Below, one piece after another: positions 16,656 to 24,607 of a stretch of DNA of 35,623 nt. Positions within the stretch are counted from its first letter, which is position 1, and every line of letters begins with the position of its first letter. This stretch comes from Nostoc desertorum CM1-VF14 (lineage in GTDB: Bacteria > Cyanobacteriota > Cyanobacteriia > Cyanobacteriales > Nostocaceae), in assembly GCA_019359245.1 (NCBI GenBank), contig JAHHHR010000077.1, positions 1-35,623 of the forward strand, in the 5' to 3' direction. The translations under genes and the position numbers were made by a program. Below the pieces are notes generated by a model, which was given only the letters and a program-made list of their open reading frames with translations, was not told where the DNA came from and searched no databases.

Positions 16656-17666
16656 CTATAGAGGAAGCGAGTAACCTAAAGCAGTTTTTACTTGTGATAA
16701 AGTTTGATTTGCGATCGCCCTAGCTTTTTCTCCTCCATCCCGCAACACAGACTCCAAATAGCCTTTGTCCTTGGTTATTGTCTGATATTTTTCTTGAATT
16801 GGTTTCAGGGATTCAATTATCGTGTCCGTCAACAATGGCTTGAATTGCCCCCAACCCATATCCTGACATTCAACGGCTACATCTTCCTTTTTCTTTCCAG
16901 ACAGCAATGTATACAACGTTAACAAATTATTACACTCTGGACGCGCTGGATCATCGAAAGTCAGCCCACGAATGGGATCAGTTTTACAGCGCTTAATCTT
17001 GTATTGAATTTGTTCTGGTGAATCTAGCAAACTGATTCGGCTTAACTCCGAAGGATCGGATTTCGACATTTTGCGTGTACCGTCCGCTAAACTCATCACC
17101 CTTGCTCCTTCTTTGCGAATTAAAGGGTCTGGTAACTTCAGAACTGGCTGATCTGGTTTACCAAATTGGTGGTTTAACCGAGCTGCAATATCCCGTGTCA
17201 ATTCCAAGTGTTGCTTTTGGTCTTCACCCACTGGCACTTTATCCGCTTGGTAAAGCAAAATATCAGCTGCCATCAGTACAGGGTAATCTAATAAGCCTGC
17301 ACTCACATTTTCTCCCTGTTTAACAGCCTTTTCCTTGAACTGGATCATGTCTTGCAGCCAGTTGAGAGGTGTAATGCAGTTGAGCAACCAGGTGAGTTCA
17401 CTGTGGGCCGAAACGTGTGATTGTACAAAGATGGTGGAGTGATTTAAATCAAGACCACAAGCTAGATAGAGAGCAGCAAGGGTGTAGGTATCAGCTGCCA
17501 ATTGTTTTGGGTCGTGTGGCACTGTAATCGCGTGCAAATCAGCCACAAAGAGGTAATTTTCGTATTCGCTCTGACCTTCTACCCAGTTGCGAATGGCTCC
17601 CAAGTAGTTACCTAGATGGTAATTGCCTGTTGGTTGAACTCCAGAAAGAACACGTTGCTTGCCCAT
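16656..17666 (-). CDS. trpS: Tryptophanyl-tRNA synthetase
   Basis: A 336-aa class I aminoacyl-tRNA synthetase that charges tRNA-Trp. The HIGH-like motif appears as PTGNYHLGNY (about residues 12-21) and the KMSKS loop is exact (Lys199 to Ser203). Other family segments are LFVADLHAIT, LLDYPVLMAADILLYQA and VPVGEDQKQHLELTRDIA. The ATG at 17666 gives the usual short N-terminus (MGKQRVLSGVQPTG); an upstream in-frame TTG at 17675 adds three residues and is not needed. Length is normal for bacteria. It is first in a probable two-gene unit with the MetF-like gene. Confidence 0.98.
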   Translation of the reverse strand: MGKQRVLSGVQPTGNYHLGNYLGAIRNWVEGQSEYENYLFVADLHAITVPHDPKQLAADTYTLAALYLACGLDLNHSTIFVQSHVSAHSELTWLLNCITPLNWLQDMIQFKEKAVKQGENVSAGLLDYPVLMAADILLYQADKVPVGEDQKQHLELTRDIAARLNHQFGKPDQPVLKLPDPLIRKEGARVMSLADGTRKMSKSDPSELSRISLLDSPEQIQYKIKRCKTDPIRGLTFDDPARPECNNLLTLYTLLSGKKKEDVAVECQDMGWGQFKPLLTDTIIESLKPIQEKYQTITKDKGYLESVLRDGGEKARAIANQTLSQVKTALGYSLPL

Positions 17667-18391
17667 AAATTTCAACTTAGTTATCTCAAATCCGCGCTAT
17701 TAAAGTGGCGATGTCTGGCGACAAGTCGCTTGCGCCTACGCAAAACTCATTTAATTTTGACATTTTCCAGGTCAACTCGCCGTTGTGGAATGAGAGATTT
17801 TAACTCAAATCCGATTCTTCAGAAAGGAAAACGACAAGTTTGTGTGGTAAGACAGCTTTTACCCGAATTTATCACGCATAGGGTGGGAAGTGTGGCAGGG
17901 TGGACATTGTAAAGCTTGACTGTAGTCCGTTGTAAAAGAAAAAGTCGGTGCAATAGCATTGTTAGTCGATGCAATGGCATTGTTAGTCGATGCAATGGCA
18001 TTGTTAGTCGATGCAATGGCATTGTTAGTTAATGCAATGGCATTGTTAGTTGATGCAATAGCATTGTTAGTTAATGCAATAGCATTGTTAGTTGATGCAA
18101 TGGCATTGTAAAAGGTTGCGTTTACATAACACGATAATAGAAAGACTAAACTGCAAAACGCTATAACTAAAGCTTTTTCTCTTCCTCAAAGCAGTTTATG
18201 TACTTTTGATTACAAAAATAGACAAAATTTAATTTTCTTTCAGAGAAAGTGGCAGTAACCTCGAATTTATGAGTTAATTCTTTGACTCAGGCTAGTAGGC
18301 TATTAGCATCATCTCTGCAATGAGCATCCAGAACACGGATTTATCAAAAGTAAAAATTTTCTAAACAAAATTTAATTAGAGGACTACAGCA
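17667..18391. other. Divergent spacer with repeats, no gene
   Basis: A 725-bp spacer between trpS and the radical SAM gene, which are transcribed apart from each other. It contains a short dispersed repeat (17708-17742, with CGCTTGCGCCTACGC), the 21-bp tandem array at 17944-18111, and A/T-rich sequence after it that should hold the promoter of the gene at 18392. Reading frames here are made by the repeats, whose 21-base period keeps frames open, and are not accepted as genes. Confidence 0.7.
17944..18111. repeat. Eight tandem copies of a 21-bp unit
   Basis: Eight head-to-tail units of exactly 21 bp (168 bp). The shared core is TGCAATGGCATTG, with variants at four positions: GTCGATG, GTTGATG or GTTAATG at the left, and AATGG or AATAG in the middle. 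Each unit contains CAATG-G-CATTG, a small palindrome. The first copies keep GTC and the last ones GTT, so the array has diverged from one side to the other. Degenerate copies of the same unit are at 3590-3645. Confidence 0.95.
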
Positions 18392-19972
18392 ATGAAAGTA
18401 CTCTTACTTTACCCCCGCTTTCCCAAAACCTTTTGGTCTTACGACGAATTCATGAAGATAGCGGGACTTAAAGCATCTATTCCACCGCTAGGAATTCTCA
18501 CTGTTGCCGCTATGCTACCAACAGACTGGGAAGTTCGGTTTTATGACCGCAATGTTAATCAAGAAACGGATGCTGATTGGCAATGGTGCGACATAGTAAT
18601 TCTTTCTGCAATGCTTGCACAGAAAGAAGACTTTCTCACCCAAATTCAAAAAGCAGCGCAACTGGGGAAAAAAGTTGCTGTAGGTGGCCCTTATCCAACC
18701 TCAGTACCAGAACCTGCCCAAAAAGCAGGAGCTAACTATTTGATTTTAGATGAAGGGGAGATTACAGTTCCACAATTTTTAGAAGCGATCGCCAAAGGTG
18801 AAGAAGAAGGAACCTTCCGTGCCCTTGAAAAACCAGATGTAACCCAAAGCCCCATCCCTCGCTTTGATTTACTCAAGCGAGATGATTACTTAATGATGGC
18901 AATCCAGTTTTCTCGCGGTTGTCCTTTTGAATGCGAATTCTGTGACATCATCAATCTTTACGGTCGCAAACCACGCACTAAAGAACCCAGTCAAACTCTA
19001 GCAGAACTTCAAACCCTCTATGACTTAGGCTGGCGGGGATCTCTGTTCGTAGTGGATGATAACTTCATTGGCAATAAGCGCAATGTGAAACGCCTCTTAC
19101 AAGAATTAATTCCCTGGATGCAGGAACGCAATTATCCCTTCACTTTCTTAACCGAAGCTTCCGTCAACCTAGCAGAAGATACTGAGCTATTAGAACTAAT
19201 GGTTAAAGCTGGGTTCTACGCAGTCTTTTTGGGTATTGAAACACCAGATCAAGACAGCCTCCAAGTCACTCGCAAGTTTCAAAACACTCGCAATCCCCTA
19301 TTAGAAGCCTGTCGTACCATCAATCAAGCTGGATTGTTAATCTATGCAGGATTTATCATTGGTTTTGACGGAGAAAAAACTGGTGCTGGAGAGCGAATTC
19401 AAGCTTTTATTGAAGAAACCAGCATTCCTCAACCAATGCTAGGTATACTGCAAGCCCTTCCCAATACTGCCCTCTGGGAAAGACTAAAAAAAGAGGAGCG
19501 ATTATTAGAAGAATTTGGAATTTTGGAGGTGGGGGATCAGAATTCCTTAATGAATTTTGTTCCTACCCGGCCGATGACTGAAGTTGCTAAAGAATATTTA
19601 GAGGCAATTTGGAGAATGTACGAACCCAAAAACTATCTCCGACGTTGTTTTGAACAATGCCTCAAGATTACACCTAATCCCCAATTACAGCAGACAATGT
19701 ATTTTCCTCCTGGCAAAGGACTGCGACTGCTGGCACACTTGCTCTGGCGTCAAGGCTGGCAACGGCAGGAAATTCGGGGTCAATTTTGGCAACAGCTTTG
19801 GGCTATTCTCCGCACCAAGCCCCAATTCGTGAATATGTATCTAGGTTTATGTGCTGCTGGCGAGCATTTTTGGGAGTACCGCCTTTTAGCCAGAGAGCGC
19901 ATTACTGAGCAGTTAGGATTTGATCCGCTAACCGCGCCTACCTCTGTTGAAAAACCATTAGTCACAATTTAA
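18392..19972 (+). CDS. B12-binding-domain radical SAM protein, DUF4070-type
   Basis: A 526-aa enzyme in three parts: an N-terminal cobalamin-binding-type Rossmann domain (about 1-140), a radical SAM barrel with the cluster motif RGCPFECEFCDI (Cys177, Cys181, Cys184), and a C-terminal helical region (about 400-500) typical of DUF4070 proteins. The usual DxHxxG cobalamin motif is absent, as in several methylases of this class, so a His ligand from the protein is not expected. The architecture is shared with the hopanoid C-2 methylase HpnP, but the widespread cyanobacterial paralogues also have it, so hpnP is only a possibility. The start is supported by AGAGGAC eight bases upstream. It stands alone on the plus strand. 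Confidence 0.9.
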   Translation: MKVLLLYPRFPKTFWSYDEFMKIAGLKASIPPLGILTVAAMLPTDWEVRFYDRNVNQETDADWQWCDIVILSAMLAQKEDFLTQIQKAAQLGKKVAVGGPYPTSVPEPAQKAGANYLILDEGEITVPQFLEAIAKGEEEGTFRALEKPDVTQSPIPRFDLLKRDDYLMMAIQFSRGCPFECEFCDIINLYGRKPRTKEPSQTLAELQTLYDLGWRGSLFVVDDNFIGNKRNVKRLLQELIPWMQERNYPFTFLTEASVNLAEDTELLELMVKAGFYAVFLGIETPDQDSLQVTRKFQNTRNPLLEACRTINQAGLLIYAGFIIGFDGEKTGAGERIQAFIEETSIPQPMLGILQALPNTALWERLKKEERLLEEFGILEVGDQNSLMNFVPTRPMTEVAKEYLEAIWRMYEPKNYLRRCFEQCLKITPNPQLQQTMYFPPGKGLRLLAHLLWRQGWQRQEIRGQFWQQLWAILRTKPQFVNMYLGLCAAGEHFWEYRLLARERITEQLGFDPLTAPTSVEKPLVTI

Positions 19973-20079
19973 GAGAAGTTTAGCAGCAATATAGCGGATT
20001 TAAACTTCGTGGAGTAGCAACCTAAATCTTAAAACAAGTTTTAAGTTGAGCTTATGTGGGTTTCTGCAAAAACTGTGCA

Positions 20080-21321
20080 ATGCTTGATACATTTCAGGCT
20101 ATATATCACACAGAAGCAGACATCAATATCAAACAAAAAATGCAAGGAACCCAACTTTCTTTTTTTCCTAACGAGGAAAATCACTCTACTATAAAGCAAA
20201 AAAAACCCAAATTAGGACGTTATGAACGTATCAAACGAGAACTAGACCAAAATGGCTTAGATCCATACAAAATATTCATTGATGTTGATCCTGTACCAAA
20301 TCCAGCATCTAATTACACCTTCATGGATCTGTTTTGTGGAGCAGGAGGTATAACACAAGGACTAGTTCAAGCTGGATTTAAACCCTTAGCTAGCGTTGAA
20401 ATCAACCCAATCGCTTCTGCTACTCATAAAAATAACTTTCCACAATGTCATCACTTTTGTGGAGATATCGAACAGTTTGATTCCCGTAATTGGCTACAAC
20501 AAATCGGCTTATCTGAAGTAAATCTTGTGATAGGCGGGCCGCCATGTCAGGGTTTCTCGGTAGCAGGAAAACGTGATCATAAAGATCCCCGTAATCGTTT
20601 ATTTTATGAATTTGTGCGTGTTGTCTCAGAAATACGTCCTTGGTATGTTGTTATGGAAAACGTTCCAGGTATTCTGACTATACAAAACGGAGATGTAAAA
20701 AAAGCAATTATCGAAGCTTTTAAATCTATTGGTTATCCTAATATATCTGTTGCAATTCTTGAATCTGCTGCCTATGGAGTGCCACAAATTCGACCAAGAG
20801 CCATCTTTATAGCTAACAGATTTGGAATGCCAAATCCCTATCCTAAGCCTCAGTTATTACCCGAAGAATACAAACCTATTGAATCGGCTATTTCTGATTT
20901 ACCAGCATATACCCCAATACCAGAGATAAACCATCAGTGGACTAAACATTCACCTGAGTATATGGAGCGAATTGCTAAAGTACCTCCAGGTGGTTCATTA
21001 TATACAAAATATGTTGATGCTTTCAAACGGCAATATCCTGGTAAACCCAGTATGACTGTTAAAGAGAACCACGGTGGCACTCATATTCATCCTTATCTCA
21101 ACCGTGTTATTTCCGCTCGCGAAATGGCAAGATTACAGACGTTTCCAGATTCATTTATTTTTGAAGGTTCTATGAAAAAAGCTATGTGGCAAATTGGAAA
21201 TGCTGTACCACCACGTTTAGCAGAGTGTATAGGCTACGCACTTATTCCTTATCTAACTGATATTGCTCTGAATACTAAAAATAAAGGAGAATTCTTAAAA
21301 CTAAAGAAGCTGGTATATTAG
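20080..21321 (+). CDS. Orphan C5-cytosine DNA methyltransferase
   Basis: A 413-aa Dcm/HhaI-type enzyme that methylates carbon 5 of cytosine. Numbered from an upstream GTG at 20056, the conserved motifs are FMDLFCGAGG (SAM binding, about 89-98), GGPPCQGFS with catalytic Cys164, MENVPG (200-205), PQIRPRAIF (243-251) and QIGNAVPPR (379-387). The target-recognition region lies at about 255-340 and is short. I chose the ATG at 20080; GTG 20056 and ATG 20140 are also possible and none has a Shine-Dalgarno. From 20140 the protein begins MQGTQLSFFP, which contains a sliding-clamp-like QLSFF motif. There is no restriction endonuclease gene next to it, so it is probably a solitary methylase. The recognition site cannot be read from the sequence. 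Confidence 0.92.
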   Translation: MLDTFQAIYHTEADINIKQKMQGTQLSFFPNEENHSTIKQKKPKLGRYERIKRELDQNGLDPYKIFIDVDPVPNPASNYTFMDLFCGAGGITQGLVQAGFKPLASVEINPIASATHKNNFPQCHHFCGDIEQFDSRNWLQQIGLSEVNLVIGGPPCQGFSVAGKRDHKDPRNRLFYEFVRVVSEIRPWYVVMENVPGILTIQNGDVKKAIIEAFKSIGYPNISVAILESAAYGVPQIRPRAIFIANRFGMPNPYPKPQLLPEEYKPIESAISDLPAYTPIPEINHQWTKHSPEYMERIAKVPPGGSLYTKYVDAFKRQYPGKPSMTVKENHGGTHIHPYLNRVISAREMARLQTFPDSFIFEGSMKKAMWQIGNAVPPRLAECIGYALIPYLTDIALNTKNKGEFLKLKKLVY

Positions 21322-21385
21322 ATAGAGAATTAGCTAATTTTCCAAAATAGCGATCGCAGTAATCTTTCTCAGCAAATCCTAAAAT

Positions 21386-22258
21386 TCAATTTCCCTTTTC
21401 TGCCAAACCAACTTGTCCTCCAATTAGCCCCAAAAACCCTGTTCCAGAGTGTTGAATCTCCAAAAAACTTGCTTGTTCCGGTGAGGTTTTGTAAACTCTA
21501 AATGTCTTCATAATTCCCAAAGTGGCAGCACTTTCTAAAGGCCCAACAAAGCTAATATCTCGATCAAGGAAATAAGCTTGATTAGCCCAATGAGTCATCT
21601 GATTTGCATTTAAAAAATAGCAGCCTGCGTGAGGATTGAGGGCACGGCGAAAGGTAATTGGTGCATTCATAATTGTACCCTTGAGTTCCGGTTGCTCCTG
21701 CACATTTTGAAAGGGAGCAGTTACTCGCAAAGCCAAATCCCCATCAATGTAAGCTTTGTGAACCAAACCGTGGGGGGAAACTTCATAACGATTTGGCTGG
21801 AGCAAGTTTAAATCACTTGCTTGTTGAGTAAACCAGTTTAATTTGATAAAAAACCAAGGATCATAAATAATTAGGTCATCTTCAAGAAAGCAATAATAAT
21901 CATACTTATTGAGACAACTTTGCAGAACAACTTGGCACTCAAACCCCAAAAGCAGAGGTTCTACATTAGTAGAATGATGCTTATATAAATGGGATGGCAA
22001 AAGAAGCTGATTCAGAAGATGATTATCTTTGGTTGTACAAATAACAATGTCTAGTTCGTGCGACTGAGGCTGGTTAGCAGGGAAAGCTAGTCGTTGAGCA
22101 ATGTTGATGATACTTTGAGATTTACCAAATAATTGGTGTAAAGCGGTAATGCTTTTAGTTAACGCCTGCAAGCGGGGTTGTGGGTCTTTGCGTTGAGAAG
22201 CATGACGGCCCTCACTGTTAGGTTTGAAAAAATGGGCAATAGTAAAAAGAATCCGCAT
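21386..22258 (-). CDS. Putative GT-A-type glycosyltransferase
   Basis: A 290-aa cytoplasmic protein. It begins with a Rossmann-like strand (MRILFTIAHFF) and holds YYCFLEDDLIIYDPWFF, where Glu126-Asp127-Asp128 could be the metal-binding acidic motif of a GT-A glycosyltransferase. Other segments (LDIVICTTKDNHLLNQLL and FVGPLESAATLGI) fit an alpha/beta fold. I do not recognise an exact family, so glycosyl transfer is inferred from the acidic motif and from the neighbouring family 4 glycosyltransferase gene 82 bases upstream on the same strand. A heptamer repeat array separates the two. Confidence 0.6.
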   Translation of the reverse strand: MRILFTIAHFFKPNSEGRHASQRKDPQPRLQALTKSITALHQLFGKSQSIINIAQRLAFPANQPQSHELDIVICTTKDNHLLNQLLLPSHLYKHHSTNVEPLLLGFECQVVLQSCLNKYDYYCFLEDDLIIYDPWFFIKLNWFTQQASDLNLLQPNRYEVSPHGLVHKAYIDGDLALRVTAPFQNVQEQPELKGTIMNAPITFRRALNPHAGCYFLNANQMTHWANQAYFLDRDISFVGPLESAATLGIMKTFRVYKTSPEQASFLEIQHSGTGFLGLIGGQVGLAEKGN

Positions 22259-22310
22259 TTTAAATATCGCTTTTATATTTTTTTGTGATCTGTCCTTTAT
22301 TAGTTGTAAC

Positions 22311-22336
22311 TAATGACTAATGACTAATGACTAATG
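22311..22336. repeat. Heptamer STRR array (ATGACTA)
   Basis: About three and a half tandem TAATGAC/ATGACTA heptamers fill the gap between two minus-strand glycosyltransferase-type genes, starting four bases from the stop at 22341. Same unit as at 4814 and 11850. Confidence 0.85.
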
Positions 22337-22340
22337 TCAT

Positions 22341-23606
22341 CTAATTTTTGCCAAATCCTTTAGAAACTGAGCGCTTTTTCAAACTTTCAGAACTTTTACC
22401 AGCGAACATCCATTGCAAATGCTGTGGTAACAGTTTCGCTAAATCATAACGCTTCAAAATTGTCTCTCGCGCATTTGCACGAATTGCTTGCATCTCTTGA
22501 GGATTATTTAGCGCCTCTTCAACCCGATTAGCAACATTTTGAGGAGAAAAGAAATCTACCAACAATCCATTTACTCCATCTTGGATGACTTCTAATACTG
22601 GTGGAGTCTTAGAAGCTATTAGTAAACATCCTGCTGCCATGACTTCTAACATTGACCAAGATAAAACAAAAGGACGAGTTAAATAAATATGAGCAGAAGA
22701 GGCTTGTAAAACTTGAAGATACTCATTGTAAGGAAGCCTATCTGTAAAGTGCAACCTCGATAAATCTAAAGATGATTTTAATTTTTCTAGCATTAATTTT
22801 TTATAAGTCTGACCATCGGGGAGATTCTTGCCATAAGCCACCCGATCTTCTCCCACAACTACCACATGGCACTTAGGTCTTCGCTGCTGAATTAGTGCCA
22901 CTGCCTCCATAAACTGCGGAAAACCTCTATAAGGTTCCATCCCCCGTCCCACATAAGTTACTAACTCTTCTACATGAGAAAGATCAAGATTTATTCTTGG
23001 TAAAACTAACTTTGCACCTGGTTTGGGAACAAAATATTTGGTATCAACACCATCATGAATTACAGTGAGTTTGCTATGATATTCTTTGGGAAATTGTTGA
23101 CGTTGCCAATTCGTCGGAGAAAGACCGCGATCGCAGCTATATAAATCAGTCAAAATCGGCGCATTTTTCACGCGGATGCGGCATTCATCATCAGCATTCA
23201 ATGGTTCATTGGGATCAAAATCTGCATCGGAACCGTGAGCATGGTAAAACCACTCAAAGTAACATAATAATTCTGCTTTGGGGAAAATATCTTTCATAAA
23301 TAAAGTCGGTCCCCAACCAGAATGACCATAAACTATATCTGGAACGAAACCTTCAGCTTTTAATTTTTCTGCCACGCGATAGACAGCCTGTGCGGTGAGA
23401 ACAGCATTTTCTAGGTTGCGAACGTAATGGTGGGTTTGGGGAGCCGCTTCACGAGAAGGAGCGTAAATAGCTTTGTAAACACCAGGTATTTCCCCTTCAG
23501 GACGATTTGTTCCAAAGACGACTTTATGATTAGGATCTTTACCTAAAACTATTGCTAGATTGCGAAATTGCGAGGGAAAATTGGGATGTAAAAATAAAAT
23601 TTTCAT
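22341..23606 (-). CDS. Family 4 glycosyltransferase
   Basis: A 421-aa GT-B-fold glycosyltransferase. The N-terminal domain starts MKILFLHPNFPSQFRNLA and contains VPDIVYGHSGWGPTLFMKDI; the linker region reads LTVIHDGVDTKYF. The C-terminal glycos_transf_1 domain has VTYVGRGMEPYRGFPQF, a nucleotide-sugar contact region near VVVVGEDRVAYG, and LSWSMLEVMAAGCLLIAS, whose Glu is the family's EX7E-type residue. It moves a sugar from an activated donor to an unknown acceptor, probably for exopolysaccharide or cell-envelope glycan. It probably forms a transcription unit with the glycosyltransferase-like gene 82 bases downstream. No strong ribosome binding site. Confidence 0.93.
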   Translation of the reverse strand: MKILFLHPNFPSQFRNLAIVLGKDPNHKVVFGTNRPEGEIPGVYKAIYAPSREAAPQTHHYVRNLENAVLTAQAVYRVAEKLKAEGFVPDIVYGHSGWGPTLFMKDIFPKAELLCYFEWFYHAHGSDADFDPNEPLNADDECRIRVKNAPILTDLYSCDRGLSPTNWQRQQFPKEYHSKLTVIHDGVDTKYFVPKPGAKLVLPRINLDLSHVEELVTYVGRGMEPYRGFPQFMEAVALIQQRRPKCHVVVVGEDRVAYGKNLPDGQTYKKLMLEKLKSSLDLSRLHFTDRLPYNEYLQVLQASSAHIYLTRPFVLSWSMLEVMAAGCLLIASKTPPVLEVIQDGVNGLLVDFFSPQNVANRVEEALNNPQEMQAIRANARETILKRYDLAKLLPQHLQWMFAGKSSESLKKRSVSKGFGKN

Positions 23607-23757
23607 TAGAATAATCTTGATTAATTTATTGCCAAGTAAAATAAATTAAGACAAGCTGTTTAAGATTATAAGATTATTTTTCACGATTTTTAGCAAATAA
23701 ATTTAGGTAAATCGTTGCCTCATAATGCGAAAATAATCGCAAATTCGTGTTATAACC

Positions 23758-24510
23758 ATGAAATTTATTGGCATTGATTTAGGCTGGAAATCTCAACCAA
23801 GTGGACTATGCTGTTTAGAATGGATAGATGAACAACTTCAACTACTTGATCTAGACCGTAAAGAAGCCATTGCAGACATCCTCACCTGGATTGATCAAAG
23901 CGTACAACCAGACGAACCAGCCATCATCGCCGTAGATGCGCCTACTCTCATACCCAACGCCACCGGAAGCCGCCTCCCCGATAAACTCAGCCACAAGTAC
24001 TTTGGTAAATATCATGCAGGATGCTATCCAGCTAATCAAAACCTAGCCTTCGCCGATCGCACCATCAACTTTGGCTTAGAATTAGAATCACGCGGTTTTG
24101 CACACGCACCCACCATTGAACCGCAAAAACTTAGCCGATATCAAATAGAAGTTTTTCCCCACCCAGCAATCGTTAATCTATTCAACTTAGAACGCATCCT
24201 CAAATACAAAAAAGGACGCCTCAGTGAACGCCGTCTAGAACTAATTAAACTCCAAAATTATCTTCTCGATATCCTCCCCTCCTTCTCTCCTCCTCTGCGT
24301 CTCTGCGGTAGCCTACAGCAAGCCACTGGTGCGTCTACGTTTATTCTTGAAATCCCCACTACAGGCGCAGCCCTCAAAGCAACTGAAGATAAACTAGATA
24401 GTTTAATTTGCGCTTACGTTGCTGCATACTGGTGGTATTGGGGAGAACAACGTAATTTAGTATTAGGCGATCGCACCACTGGCTACATTATCATCCCCCA
24501 AAGAATATAA
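23758..24510 (+). CDS. DUF429-family protein, RNase H-like fold
   Basis: A 250-aa protein of the DUF429 type. It begins with the RNase H/actin-like first strand MKFIGIDLGWKS, has a second acidic strand IIAVDAPTLIPN, and a C-terminal ATEDKLDSLICAYVAAYWW with the third conserved acidic position. This suggests a metal-dependent nuclease-like or nucleotide-binding fold; the function of the family is not known. Around residues 177-185 the frame passes through a pyrimidine-rich stretch (24280-24310, with CCTCTGCGTCTCTGCGG) that looks like an inserted repeat. The start ATG has no Shine-Dalgarno. It is transcribed toward the minus-strand glgP gene, and both end at the hairpin at 24545. Confidence 0.82.
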   Translation: MKFIGIDLGWKSQPSGLCCLEWIDEQLQLLDLDRKEAIADILTWIDQSVQPDEPAIIAVDAPTLIPNATGSRLPDKLSHKYFGKYHAGCYPANQNLAFADRTINFGLELESRGFAHAPTIEPQKLSRYQIEVFPHPAIVNLFNLERILKYKKGRLSERRLELIKLQNYLLDILPSFSPPLRLCGSLQQATGASTFILEIPTTGAALKATEDKLDSLICAYVAAYWWYWGEQRNLVLGDRTTGYIIIPQRI

Positions 24511-24544
24511 TTATTTTCGGGGCGTAACTGCATTGCACAATAAA

Positions 24545-24575
24545 AGGCGTTGCTAAACTTAAATCAGCAACGCCT
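24545..24575. terminator. Bidirectional intrinsic terminator
   Basis: AGGCGTTGCT and AGCAACGCCT form a perfect 10-base stem with an 11-base loop between two convergent genes. On the minus strand it runs into TTTTAT, a fair T-tract for glgP. Confidence 0.9.
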
Positions 24576-24607
24576 CATCTTGAGTATTCAATAACTACTC
24601 AGCACTC

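Noticed and set aside
17819..18111. Heptad-repeat peptides on both strands (LTMPLHR on minus, VDAMALL on plus, 45 aa from 17974)
   Set aside because: They are direct translations of the 21-bp DNA repeat. There is no start region or ribosome binding site, and both strands are equally open.
17944..18111. Possible CRISPR array
   Set aside because: The units are contiguous 21-bp copies with no unique spacers.
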